A stretch of DNA of 64,000 nt, from the NCBI GenBank assembly GCA_900541055.1, contig UQHZ01000006.1, positions 73,079 to 137,078 on the forward strand, in the 5' to 3' direction. Below are positions 33,166 through 41,240 of this stretch, in pieces. Origin of the DNA: an uncultured Collinsella sp. Lineage in GTDB: Bacteria; Actinomycetota; Coriobacteriia; Coriobacteriales; Coriobacteriaceae. Both the position numbers and the translations under genes were made by a program. A model generated the notes under the pieces. It was not told where the DNA came from, did no database searches, and saw only the letters and a list, made by a program, of their open reading frames with translations. The stretch's first letter is position 1. The number at the start of each line of letters is the position of its first letter.

Positions 33166-34518
33166 TTAGCTCTGAGCTCGCACGCGAGCGGCGCCGAGTT
33201 CGGTCAGATGGTATTTCTGGCCATGCTTGATGACCAAGCCGGCCTGCGCCAAGTCATTGAGCGTGCGTGACCAAGTGGGGGCCGAGTTTCCAAACGCCCT
33301 CGCCAGATCGGTTGCACCGCACGCTTGATTTTGCGCCAGATAGCCCAGCGCGGCGTTGCCGCGATCGCTTACGAACACGTCCGGTTGTGGCTGCGCATGC
33401 TGATTTGCTGCATTAGGATACATCATTTGAGCTGCTGGTTGTTGAGAACTCTGCATCGGTGGCATTTGCTGTTGAAAACTTTGAGGCCACTGTTGGTAAG
33501 GCTGCGGAGGCATCTGTTGGGCCCAGGGGCTGTACTGCTGCTGCGGCATCTGCTGGTACGGCTGCTGATATCCTTGCTGGTACTGCTGCGGGAACTGCTG
33601 GCCGTACCCCAGTGGCGGCATCTGCTGATATGGATATCCTTGTTGGTACGGCTGATAGCCCATTTGCTGGCCACCCGGTGCGCCCGTCGCCTGCTGCATT
33701 GCTGCTGCATCCTGATCCGCCAGCGGCACGGCCTCTGGCATGTTTGGCGGCATCGACATCGATGTCGCCTGGGGCTCTTGTGTGGGAAGCATTCCGGGCT
33801 GCTGCATCTGCCTCACGGGGGGCTGCATCTGCTGCGTTGCCATGGGCTGCTGCGCAAAAGCTCCCGGCAGGGGATATGTGGGCTGCTCCGTCTCGGGCCG
33901 CACGGCAGCACCGCGTCCACCGGCGCGCTCGATTTCCTGCACGCGTTTAGGGTCCAGGCTTACCGTAACCACGGTGCCGTTGCCCATGTTGTCCTCGATG
34001 GATACGGCACCGCCGGCGTTTTCCAAATACTCCTGCACCATGGGAAACCCTGCTCCGGTTCCACGGATATAGCGCTTCATCTTGCTGTTTGCACTGGTAA
34101 CGCCAAAGTCGAAAGCGCGTTCCTTGTCGTCGATGCCGGGTCCTTGGTCAGCAAAGCGGATGGTGTCTCCGCCGTCCAGAATCGAGATGATGGGCTCTGC
34201 AAAGTGTGCGTGGATAAAGTTTTCGACAATCTCGCGGATGACCATGAGCGAGATATGGCCACCTTGTTCTTTCATGCACTGGTAGACGGTGTTGGTCGTC
34301 TCTTCCAAATACGTGCGGACATCTTGCGGATCAATGACGATCACACGCGGTGTCGACAGCATGTCGTCATAGACGGCGATGCGCGCGGCGTACATGGCTT
34401 TTGGCGCCTGCGTTGTCGTCTGTTCACCTTCGTCACGCTCTTCGCGCACGCCGGTGATGTGCTCGTTGTCGGGTGCCGGGTCTCCGGAATCGACCATGGT
34501 GTAAAAGTCGTCAGACAT
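33166..34518 (-). CDS. GHKL ATPase with Gln/Pro-rich linker and winged helix
   Basis: About 450 residues. The ATPase part has the GHKL N-box (REIVENFIHAHF), G1 (ADQGPGID) and G2 (RGTGAGFPMV) motifs but no phosphoacceptor domain, as in anti-sigma or SpoIIAB-like kinases. Then follow roughly 170 residues dominated by Gln, Pro, Met, Tyr and Gly (coded by about 33370-33890), and a C-terminal winged-helix-like domain (ALGYLAQNQACGATDLARAFGNSAPTWSRTLNDLAQAGLV). It ends 15 bases before dnaA and heads its operon. The ATG at 34518 is my choice; a TTG at 34590 is possible but would reach the origin boxes. Confidence 0.8.
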   Translation of the reverse strand: MSDDFYTMVDSGDPAPDNEHITGVREERDEGEQTTTQAPKAMYAARIAVYDDMLSTPRVIVIDPQDVRTYLEETTNTVYQCMKEQGGHISLMVIREIVENFIHAHFAEPIISILDGGDTIRFADQGPGIDDKERAFDFGVTSANSKMKRYIRGTGAGFPMVQEYLENAGGAVSIEDNMGNGTVVTVSLDPKRVQEIERAGGRGAAVRPETEQPTYPLPGAFAQQPMATQQMQPPVRQMQQPGMLPTQEPQATSMSMPPNMPEAVPLADQDAAAMQQATGAPGGQQMGYQPYQQGYPYQQMPPLGYGQQFPQQYQQGYQQPYQQMPQQQYSPWAQQMPPQPYQQWPQSFQQQMPPMQSSQQPAAQMMYPNAANQHAQPQPDVFVSDRGNAALGYLAQNQACGATDLARAFGNSAPTWSRTLNDLAQAGLVIKHGQKYHLTELGAARVRAQS

Positions 34519-34590
34519 GCCGCTCGCAATCTTCCAAAAGGTTTCGAACAAATAGTAGCTCACCGTGCAATGTTTCTCATCTTTCGACAA

Positions 34591-34863
34591 ACTTTCAAAA
34601 CCTGTTGAAAACTTTGGAAAACGGACGAAAAGTTCTCAACATTGCCAACATGACCTGTTGAAAACTCGATGAAATATCGTGAAAAGTTGCCATGCACCGC
34701 TAAATCGAACTCGGCTTATGGGGGAACCGTGTGAACTGCGCGACCTTTTACCTTTGATTTCTTGACATTTGAACATTGATTTCCCTACAATCTTCAAGCT
34801 CACGTGTCTATATCTGCGTCCGCGCTCCCGCGGACACTCGAAATGCAGCAGGAGGAACTTAAG
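34591..34863. other. Probable replication origin region
   Basis: Gene direction switches here: leftward genes end at the left border, rightward genes start at rpmH. Two copies of CCTGTTGAAAACT (34601-34613, 34654-34666) and TTCTCAACA (34633-34641) resemble DnaA boxes (TTNTCAACA), and the tract 34745-34795 is AT-rich. The rpmH promoter also lies here. Confidence 0.7.
34762..34791 (+). promoter_or_regulatory. rpmH promoter
   Basis: Consensus TTGACA (34762-34767) and TACAAT (34786-34791) with an 18-base spacer, the best promoter seen in the window; the leader to rpmH is about 65 bases. Confidence 0.85.
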
Positions 34864-34998
34864 ATGAAGCGTACGTATCAGCCTAATAAGCGTAAGCGTG
34901 CCAAGACCCATGGCTTCCGTGCCCGTATGGCCACCAAGGGTGGTCGTGCCGTGCTCGCCCGTCGCCGCGCCAAGGGCCGCAAGCGTCTCACTGTCTAG
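34864..34998 (+). CDS. rpmH: Ribosomal protein L34
   Basis: 44 residues, very basic, starting MKRTYQPNKRKRAKTHGF, the conserved L34 start. AGGAGGAA is 6 bases before the ATG. First gene of the rightward block; rnpA starts 20 bases later. Confidence 0.97.
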   Translation: MKRTYQPNKRKRAKTHGFRARMATKGGRAVLARRRAKGRKRLTV

Positions 34999-35018
34999 CA
35001 GCGATACACACATCTCGC

Positions 35019-35357
35019 ATGAAGACTATTAAGTCTCGGCAAGATTTCGAGCATGTGTTCAGTCAGGGGCGTCGTTTCAATCACCCTCTGATTCGAATGA
35101 CCATATGTGAATCGGTTGGCGAAGGCGACTCCGGAAGGGTCGCCTTCGTTGGTGCTAAACGGCTCGGTTGTGCAGTTGTGCGCAACCGTTCTAAGCGTGT
35201 GATGCGCGAGGCCGCCCGCAGCTGCGGATTTCCCGTTGCGGGTTATGACATCATCTTGTTCGCAACTCCCAAGACGAGGGTTTCCTCGCCGCAGGAGATG
35301 GACAAGGCATTGCGTTCGCTTGTGAAACGCGCCGGCGTTGCCGGGGAGGAGCGATGA
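35019..35357 (+). CDS. rnpA: Ribonuclease P protein component
   Basis: Protein subunit of RNase P, which trims tRNA 5' ends. 112 residues with the conserved RNxxKR motif as VRNRSKRVMREAAR (near 52). No strong RBS; probably coupled to rpmH. Its stop overlaps the yidD ATG (ATGA). Confidence 0.95.
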   Translation: MKTIKSRQDFEHVFSQGRRFNHPLIRMTICESVGEGDSGRVAFVGAKRLGCAVVRNRSKRVMREAARSCGFPVAGYDIILFATPKTRVSSPQEMDKALRSLVKRAGVAGEER

Positions 35358-35578
35358 GCAATCACGTTTTGCGACGTGTTGCCATCGCTCCTATTCGCAT
35401 ATATCAACAGGTTATTTCGCCCTTATTGCCTGACGCCTGCATTTATTACCCAACGTGCTCGCAATACGCCGTCCAGGCGATTGAGAAGTACGGTGTTTTG
35501 AGAGGCTGCTGGCTTGCCGTGAGGCGCATCGCTCGCTGCAATCCCCTGCACGTCGGCGGTTATGACCCTGTGCCCTAG
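35354..35578 (+). CDS. yidD: Membrane protein insertion efficiency factor YidD
   Basis: 74 residues with the family pattern PIRIYQQVISPLLPDACIYYPTCSQYAVQAIEKYG and cysteine-containing RCNPLHVGGYDPVP end. Membrane-associated helper for YidC. GAGGAG lies 6 bases upstream of the ATG. Confidence 0.95.
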   Translation: MSNHVLRRVAIAPIRIYQQVISPLLPDACIYYPTCSQYAVQAIEKYGVLRGCWLAVRRIARCNPLHVGGYDPVP

Positions 35579-35607
35579 CGGGCACTCGCTATCGGAGGAA
35601 AACTTAC

Positions 35608-36378
35608 ATGTGGGATTGGATCGTTAACATCCTTTTCGAGCTGCTCAAGCTCATCCAGACCTTTGCGGTCGACTGGGGCCTGTCCATCATCATCCTGGTG
35701 GTCATCATCCGTCTGCTGCTGACGCCGCTTATGCTCAAGTCGACCAAGTCGACGGCTCGCATGCAGGTGCTGCAGCCCAAGATGCTCGAGATCCAGGAGC
35801 GCTATGCCGACGATCCTCAGCGTCAGGCCGAGGAGATGCAGAAGTTCTACAGCGAGAACAAGTTCAACCCCATGGCTGGTTGTCTGCCGCTGTTGATCCA
35901 GATGCCTGTCTTGTTTGCCCTGTTTACGCTGCTGCGTAACCTGCCGCAGTACTTTAACGACGGCACGTTCTCGTTCTTCAACATCCTGCCCGACCTGACC
36001 ACCACGCCGAGCGCTTCCTTTGCCGATGGCTTTATGGTTGCGCTGCCTGCGCTGGTCTGCCTGATTCTGTTCGCCGTCCTGACCCTGATTCCGCAGCTCT
36101 ATATGTCGCGCAACCAGACCGGCCAGCAGGCTCAGAGCATGCGTATGATGGCTGTTGTCATGACGGTCATGATGCTTTGGATGGGCTGGAGCCTTCCCGT
36201 TGGTGTTCTGCTGTACTACGACGTCTCGTCTGCTTGGCAGGTTATCCAGCAGATTTTTGTGACGCAGAAGGTTATCGAGAAGGCCAAGGCCGATGAGGAG
36301 GAGCGTCTTAAGAACGCGCCGCTGCAGGTTGAGGTCACTCGTCGCGAGAAGAAGCCGCGCCCGCACAAGAAGAAGTAG
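35608..36378 (+). CDS. yidC: Membrane insertase YidC
   Basis: Inserts membrane proteins alone or with Sec. 256 residues, the short Gram-positive form without a large outer domain: five hydrophobic segments, the conserved coiled-coil loop (IQERYADDPQRQAEEMQKFYSE) and NPMAGCLPLLIQMPVLFALF. The first hydrophobic segment carries no lipobox. A basic tail (REKKPRPHKKK) may contact the ribosome. GGAGG upstream. Confidence 0.95.
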   Translation: MWDWIVNILFELLKLIQTFAVDWGLSIIILVVIIRLLLTPLMLKSTKSTARMQVLQPKMLEIQERYADDPQRQAEEMQKFYSENKFNPMAGCLPLLIQMPVLFALFTLLRNLPQYFNDGTFSFFNILPDLTTTPSASFADGFMVALPALVCLILFAVLTLIPQLYMSRNQTGQQAQSMRMMAVVMTVMMLWMGWSLPVGVLLYYDVSSAWQVIQQIFVTQKVIEKAKADEEERLKNAPLQVEVTRREKKPRPHKKK

Positions 36379-36422
36379 TGGGATATCAATCTTATTTAGG
36401 TACCTAACTTTTGGAGTACGTT

Positions 36423-36992
36423 ATGTCTGAAGAGATCATCGAGGATATGCTTGAGGAGGTTGCCCCGCAGGTCGCGGGCGATTATCCCGAGATTGCACAG
36501 CGCTACAAGGCTGGTGAAGAGCTGACCGATGAGGAGCTCGACACCATTGCCGATGTTGCGATTTCCATCCTGCGTTCCATCCTTTCGCACTTCGATGCCG
36601 CCAACTCTCCTATTGATGAGTATGAGGGCGACGAGGGTGAGCTGATTCTGGATGTAACGGCTCCCGACCTTGCTGTTCTCATTGGCCGTCATGGTCGCAC
36701 TCTTGATGCTCTTCAGGTAATGTTCTCTTTGCTGGTGAGTCGCAAGCTTGGCTTTAGGTATCCGGTTGTAGTGGACGTCGAGGGATACAAGAGCCGCCGC
36801 CAGGACAAGGTCGCCTCCATGGCTCAGTCTGCTGCCGAGCGTGCCATCCGCACTCATAAGAGTGTTTCGCTTCCGCCCATGAATGCCTACGAGCGCCGAC
36901 TGGTTCACATTGCACTTCGTGGCAATGATGCCGTCGATACTCATTCTGAGGGTTCTGACCCTGATCGCCATGTGGTGATTGTTGCTCGATAA
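36423..36992 (+). CDS. khpB: RNA-binding protein KhpB (Jag)
   Basis: 189 residues. KH domain with the GxxG loop as IGRHGRTLDALQ (near 85) and an R3H domain PMNAYERRLVHIAL (near 160). The acidic N-terminus does not look like the usual Jag-N domain. KhpB acts with KhpA in RNA binding and cell-size control in other Gram-positives. ATG at 36423 has GGAG 6 bases upstream. Confidence 0.92.
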   Translation: MSEEIIEDMLEEVAPQVAGDYPEIAQRYKAGEELTDEELDTIADVAISILRSILSHFDAANSPIDEYEGDEGELILDVTAPDLAVLIGRHGRTLDALQVMFSLLVSRKLGFRYPVVVDVEGYKSRRQDKVASMAQSAAERAIRTHKSVSLPPMNAYERRLVHIALRGNDAVDTHSEGSDPDRHVVIVAR

Positions 36993-37011
36993 TCTACTCG
37001 AGCTTATGCTA

Positions 37012-37042
37012 AGGGGACGTGGTTTCCACGTCCCCTTTTTTT
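37012..37042 (+). terminator. khpB terminator
   Basis: GGGGACGTGG-tt-CCACGTCCCC followed by seven T's. Confidence 0.92.
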
Positions 37043-37088
37043 GTCAAAAGTTCTCGATACACTAATTTTTGTCAGAAAGGAGCTTTCG

Positions 37089-37826
37089 TTGTTAGTACTT
37101 ACTGATCAGCAAGCTGACGAGAAGTTGAGTCGTCTAACTTCCTATTGCAAAGAGTATTCCTTGAGCGTAACTGATGTTGAGCTGAGGAAATGTATCCAGC
37201 ATTTGGATTTGGTTCTGGAAACAAATAAGACAACGAATCTTACCCGTATCCTTAACGTAGAAGATGCTGCGGTACTTCATATCCTCGACTCACTTGTTTT
37301 GCTCCCCTATATCAATAAGGCTCCTGAGGGAGCTTTGCTCGATATGGGAACAGGTGCGGGCTTCCCTGGTATTCCTTTAACCATAACCGCGCATCGTAAA
37401 GCTACTTATATTGACTCTGTTGGCAAGAAGGTTGATGCTGTTAATTCTTTTGTTCATGCTCTTGGATTGAAACGTGCTCATGCGGTTCATGATCGTCTTG
37501 AAGAATATGCTCGAAGCCATAAGAAGCAGTTCTCTGTTGTAACCGCCCGCGCACTGGCCCCTCTACCGATACTTGTTGAGTATGCGGCTCCGTACCTCAA
37601 GGATGGAGGGCTATTTGTTATCACCAAGGGCAATCCTTCGGATGAGGAGCTTGCTTCTGGCATGTCAGCCGCAAAGATTTGCGGCTTCACTTTGCTTCTG
37701 AATGACGCTATCGATTTGCCTGAGGGCCTGGGCCACAGGGAGTTTATTGTTCTTAAGAAGAGTCATCCAGCATCCGTTTCATTGCCTCGTGCAAATGGCA
37801 TGGCAAAGAAGAATCCGCTTGCCTAG
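37089..37826 (+). CDS. rsmG: 16S rRNA m7G527 methyltransferase
   Basis: Methylates G527 of 16S rRNA using SAM. 245 residues; SAM site LLDMGTGAGFPGIPL (near 85), then the family motif VTARALAPLPILVEYAAPYL (near 155). I chose the TTG at 37089, preceded by AAAGGAG at 7 bases. The gene and those following it are visibly less GC-rich than the rest of the window. Confidence 0.93.
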   Translation: MLVLTDQQADEKLSRLTSYCKEYSLSVTDVELRKCIQHLDLVLETNKTTNLTRILNVEDAAVLHILDSLVLLPYINKAPEGALLDMGTGAGFPGIPLTITAHRKATYIDSVGKKVDAVNSFVHALGLKRAHAVHDRLEEYARSHKKQFSVVTARALAPLPILVEYAAPYLKDGGLFVITKGNPSDEELASGMSAAKICGFTLLLNDAIDLPEGLGHREFIVLKKSHPASVSLPRANGMAKKNPLA

Positions 37827-37827
37827 A

Positions 37828-37843
37828 TGTTTCACGTGAAACA
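37828..37843. promoter_or_regulatory. parS site 1
   Basis: TGTTTCACGTGAAACA, the exact consensus ParB-binding palindrome, directly after rsmG. Confidence 0.97.
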
Positions 37844-37866
37844 TAATGGATACTAACAACTTGCCA

Positions 37867-37882
37867 TGTTTCACGTGAAACA
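37867..37882. promoter_or_regulatory. parS site 2
   Basis: Second perfect TGTTTCACGTGAAACA, 39 bases after the first, within a longer palindrome GCCATG...CATGGC. Confidence 0.97.
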
Positions 37883-37905
37883 TGGCGGTTGATATCGAAT
37901 CGGAA

Positions 37906-37921
37906 TGTTTCACGTGAAACA
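37906..37921. promoter_or_regulatory. parS site 3
   Basis: Third perfect site, again 39 bases on, 40 bases before parA. The equal spacing puts the three sites at nearly four helical turns from each other. Confidence 0.97.
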
Positions 37922-37960
37922 TCCTCCGTTTGACAGCTTTAATACACACCAGGAGGGACC

Positions 37961-38761
37961 GTGGGATTTCGCGACGTTAAGCGTTCTAAGAGCGCAAAAG
38001 ACACGCGTATCATTGCAATCATCAATCAAAAAGGCGGCGTCGGCAAGTCAACGACGGCTGTAAACCTTGCAGCAGCACTGGGTGAGCAGGGTCGTAAGAC
38101 GCTGATTGTCGATTTTGATCCGCAGGGAAACAGCACCAGTGGATTCGGAATTGAAAAAGAAGACCTTGATCACTGCATCTATGATGCATTGCTGAATGAT
38201 GTGCCGGCAGAATCGCTTATCCTTGATACAAATTGCAAAAAGGTATTCGTAATTCCGGCAACAATTCAGCTTGCAGGCGCCGAAATTGAGCTCGTAAGCG
38301 CAATTGCTCGTGAAACCCGCCTCAAAGATTTGCTTGAGCCGATTCAGGACGAGTTCGATTTTATTTTCATTGACTGTCCTCCTTCGCTCGGCTTGCTTAC
38401 CATCAACGCCTTGACCGCAGCAGACAGCGTTTTGATTCCAATCCAGTGCGAGTATTACGCACTCGAGGGCGTTACGAAGCTGCTTGAGTCAATGAAGATG
38501 GTCAAATCACGTCTGAACAAGGGTTTAGACACCTATGGTGTGCTTATGACCATGTATGACTCGCGTACTTCTCTGTCGAATCAGGTTGTTGAGGAGGTTC
38601 AATCGTACTTTGGTGACAAGGCGTTTAAGACGCTGATCCCCCGTACGGTCAAAATCTCCGAAGCTCCGTCTTTTGGAGAGCCGGTAATTACCTATGCACC
38701 TCAAAATAAGGGTGCAAAAGCATATATGAACCTTGCAAAAGAGGTGATCAAGCGTGCCTAG
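37961..38761 (+). CDS. parA: Chromosome partition ATPase ParA (Soj)
   Basis: 266 residues. Deviant Walker A KGGVGKST (24-31) with the signature Lys, Walker A' DFDPQGNSTSG and Walker B FIDCPPSLGLL. Forms ATP-dependent nucleoid-bound dimers that move ParB-parS complexes. GTG start after AGGAGG. It overlaps parB by 8 bases. Confidence 0.96.
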   Translation: MGFRDVKRSKSAKDTRIIAIINQKGGVGKSTTAVNLAAALGEQGRKTLIVDFDPQGNSTSGFGIEKEDLDHCIYDALLNDVPAESLILDTNCKKVFVIPATIQLAGAEIELVSAIARETRLKDLLEPIQDEFDFIFIDCPPSLGLLTINALTAADSVLIPIQCEYYALEGVTKLLESMKMVKSRLNKGLDTYGVLMTMYDSRTSLSNQVVEEVQSYFGDKAFKTLIPRTVKISEAPSFGEPVITYAPQNKGAKAYMNLAKEVIKRA

Positions 38762-39659
38762 TGTAAAGAAACGTGGCGGATTGGGACGTGGACTCAATGC
38801 TTTGGTCTCAGAGGCCGAGTATGAGACCGGTGGTTCGGCTGCATCGGCTTCAAATGCCACATCTGAAACAAAGCTACCTATTGAGGACATCGTTCCCAAC
38901 CCAAATCAGCCACGAATTCACTTTAACGAAACTGAACTTCGCGAGTTGAGCGAGTCAATCCAAGATCATGGCGTTTTGCAGCCACTTTTGGTTCGCAAAC
39001 ATGGAAACGGCTATGAGATCATCGCTGGTGAGCGTCGTTACCAAGCGTCAAAGCTTGCAGGTCTTGAGGAGCTGCCTGTCATCATTAAAGATGTTAATGA
39101 TGAAGAGATGCTTGCTCTTGCACTTATCGAAAACCTTCAGCGTTCTGATCTGAATCCTGTCGAAGAGGCTAAGGGCTATCGCCAGCTCATAGATGCCAGC
39201 GGTATGACCCAGGAGGCATTGTCAAAGGCTGTAAGCAAGTCACGCTCTGCAATTACAAACTCGCTACGCCTTCTTGATCTTCCCGAAGTTGTTCAGCAGA
39301 TGATATTTGAGGGCAAACTTACTGCTGGTCATGCACGTGCGATTCTTGCAGTTCCCTATGAGGATGCTCGAATTCGACTTGCTGAGAAGGTTGTTGCAGA
39401 GGGCCTTTCCGTAAGAGCGACAGAAAATCTTGCTCCGTTGTTTTCTGCCGGAGAGACACCTAAGACTCCGAGGCCTGCAACGCCTCAGTCTTTTAAAAAG
39501 GCTGCCCGCGTGCTTCGTCAGGTTTTTAATACCAACGTGCGTGTGAAGAGCTCGCGAGGAAAGAATAAGATTGAGATTGAGTTTAAAGACGAGGAAGAGC
39601 TCTCTCGTATTCTTGGCGAAATGATTCAGTTTGATCAAGGAGGCCAAGATGAGGAATAG
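38754..39659 (+). CDS. parB: Chromosome partition protein ParB (Spo0J)
   Basis: 301 residues. N-terminal CTPase/ParB-Srx domain with the box II GERRYQASKLAG (near 91), helix-turn-helix TQEALSKAVSKSRSAITNSLRLLDLP (near 147) that reads parS, and a C-terminal dimer domain. GTG start inside the parA end. Acts on the three adjacent parS sites. Confidence 0.96.
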   Translation: MPSVKKRGGLGRGLNALVSEAEYETGGSAASASNATSETKLPIEDIVPNPNQPRIHFNETELRELSESIQDHGVLQPLLVRKHGNGYEIIAGERRYQASKLAGLEELPVIIKDVNDEEMLALALIENLQRSDLNPVEEAKGYRQLIDASGMTQEALSKAVSKSRSAITNSLRLLDLPEVVQQMIFEGKLTAGHARAILAVPYEDARIRLAEKVVAEGLSVRATENLAPLFSAGETPKTPRPATPQSFKKAARVLRQVFNTNVRVKSSRGKNKIEIEFKDEEELSRILGEMIQFDQGGQDEE

Positions 39660-39903
39660 GATTTTAACTGCGATTGCATTGGCGACGACTGTCGCGGTTG
39701 GTGCCTTTGCTGGCTATAAGATCGCGACAGACGATGAGCTTCGAGGTCGTTTGCTTCGTAGCGCGCAAGATATTGTCGATACATCCAAGAAGAAAATGGA
39801 TGTTATGACAGAAGATGTTGCCATGCGCACTGCTCAGGTAACGAAGAATCCCAAGATTAATCAAGGTTGGGTTAGCAACCAATGGGAAAATGTAGGCTAT
39901 TAG
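39649..39903 (+). CDS. Small YtxH-like membrane-anchored protein
   Basis: 84 residues: one N-terminal membrane segment (4-22, ILTAIALATTVAVGAFAGYKI) and a charged helical tail, similar in layout to YtxH-like proteins. The ATG at 39649 lies inside the parB end with AAGGAGG upstream, so it is part of the parAB operon. Function unknown. Confidence 0.75.
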   Translation: MRNRILTAIALATTVAVGAFAGYKIATDDELRGRLLRSAQDIVDTSKKKMDVMTEDVAMRTAQVTKNPKINQGWVSNQWENVGY

Positions 39904-39930
39904 GTACCTAACAATTACTTAGCATATTTT

Positions 39931-39980
39931 GAGGGGTTCTTGTCTGATTCACGAGGCAAGGACCCCTTATTTTGGCCGTA
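39931..39980 (+). terminator. parAB operon terminator
   Basis: GGGGTTCTTGTCT and AGGCAAGGACCCC pair (with G-U), followed by TTATTTT. Confidence 0.8.
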
Positions 39981-40028
39981 AAAAATGGGACAGGTAGCAG
40001 CTGATTCAAAATTAAGGCCAATAAATGA

Positions 40029-40066
40029 AACGGCCCCGGTTGCATATCTTGCAACCGGGGCCGTTC
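40029..40066 (-). terminator. rlmN terminator
   Basis: AACGGCCCCGGTTGCA and TGCAACCGGGGCCGTT, a 16-base perfect stem with a 5-base loop, followed by TTTCATTTATT on the minus strand. Confidence 0.8.
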
Positions 40067-40068
40067 GA

Positions 40069-40084
40069 TGTTTCACATGAAACG
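40069..40084. promoter_or_regulatory. Variant parS-like site
   Basis: TGTTTCACATGAAACG, two bases from the consensus, immediately after the rlmN terminator hairpin. Confidence 0.4.
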
Positions 40085-40102
40085 TTTTGGGGTGCGACTC
40101 CC

Positions 40103-41155
40103 CTATGCGTGCTTCTGAACTTTGAAGCGCTGCTTCAGCTGTCCGCAAGCGGCGTCAATATCGTTACCACGGGAGTTACGAATCGTGGTCTCGATGCCAC
40201 GAGACTCAAGGCGACGCTGAAGATCCTCAACCTTATGAATCGGCGATGGCTTGAGCGGGCTGCCCTCGATGTCGTTAAGCTGGATCAGGTTAACGTGGCA
40301 CAACGTTCCTTCGCAGAAGTCGCAGAGCGCCTGCATCTCGGGATTCGTATCGTTGACGCCTTCAATCATGGCATACTCATAAGTCGGGCGGCGGCCAGTC
40401 TTCTCGGTGTAGAGCTGAAGCGCCTCGTGAAGGCGAAGCAGCGTGTACTTCTTAACGCCGGGCATGAGCTTGTTGCGCGTCGACTGGATGGCGGAATGCA
40501 GGGAAACGGCAAGCGTGAACTGCTCGGGGATGTCGGCAAATTTGCGAATACCGGGAATAACGCCGCTGGTAGAGACGGTGAGATGACGAGCGCCGATACC
40601 GATGCCATCGGGGTCGTTGAGGATTCGCAGCGCCTTGAGAACCTCGTCGTAGTTGGCAAACGGCTCACCCTGGCCCATGAAGACAACGCTCGTGGCGCGC
40701 TCGCCAAAGTCGTTGGATACATGAAGTGCCTGGTCGACGATCTCTTGAGCGGTCAGCGAGCGCTTGAGGCCGTTGAGACCGGTAGCGCAAAAGGCGCAGC
40801 CCATGCCGCAGCCTGCCTGGGTGGAAACGCAGACGGAAAGCTTGTTACGACGGGGCATACCGACAGTCTCGACGGAAACGCCGTCGTGGTACTCGAGCAG
40901 ATACTTACGAGAGCCATCTTTGGAAACCTGCTTGGTTAGTTCAGTCGGCGTGTCAAAGGCAAAAGCCTCTTTAAGCTGCTCGCGGAAAGCCTTGGGAAGG
41001 TTGGTCATATCGTCAAACGAACAAACGTTCTTCTCGAAGACCCATTCGATGAGCTGCTTCGCGCGGAAGGCGGGCTGGCCAAGTTCGGCCACGAGCTCGC
41101 GAATATCGTTTTGGCTCAAGTCGCGAATGTCCTGAGATTTAGTCCTGGGATTCAT
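40103..41155 (-). CDS. rlmN: 23S rRNA A2503 / tRNA A37 methyltransferase RlmN
   Basis: Radical-SAM methyltransferase. 350 residues. The cluster-binding CGMGCAFC (near 114) and the resolving Cys in the C-terminal part (FCEGTLCHVN and ACGQLKQ near 340) are present. GAAAGG precedes the ATG. Divergent from ddl, with 85 bases between. Confidence 0.95.
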   Translation of the reverse strand: MNPRTKSQDIRDLSQNDIRELVAELGQPAFRAKQLIEWVFEKNVCSFDDMTNLPKAFREQLKEAFAFDTPTELTKQVSKDGSRKYLLEYHDGVSVETVGMPRRNKLSVCVSTQAGCGMGCAFCATGLNGLKRSLTAQEIVDQALHVSNDFGERATSVVFMGQGEPFANYDEVLKALRILNDPDGIGIGARHLTVSTSGVIPGIRKFADIPEQFTLAVSLHSAIQSTRNKLMPGVKKYTLLRLHEALQLYTEKTGRRPTYEYAMIEGVNDTNPEMQALCDFCEGTLCHVNLIQLNDIEGSPLKPSPIHKVEDLQRRLESRGIETTIRNSRGNDIDAACGQLKQRFKVQKHA

Positions 41156-41240
41156 GGAAGCCTTTCGATTTTGGGGAAACGTAGAGGGTATCGCTACAAT
41201 ATGGTATCAGCTGCAGAAATTATAGAGGAGGAGTCTGCCC

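Noticed and set aside
33370..33890. Frameshift or repeat expansion error in the Gln/Pro-rich linker
   Set aside because: The frame is open throughout and leads into a plausible winged-helix domain; repeats are varied, not simple slippage units.
37041..37088. Upstream ATG of rsmG
   Set aside because: It would start within the khpB terminator T-run and lacks an RBS; the TTG at 37089 has a good one.
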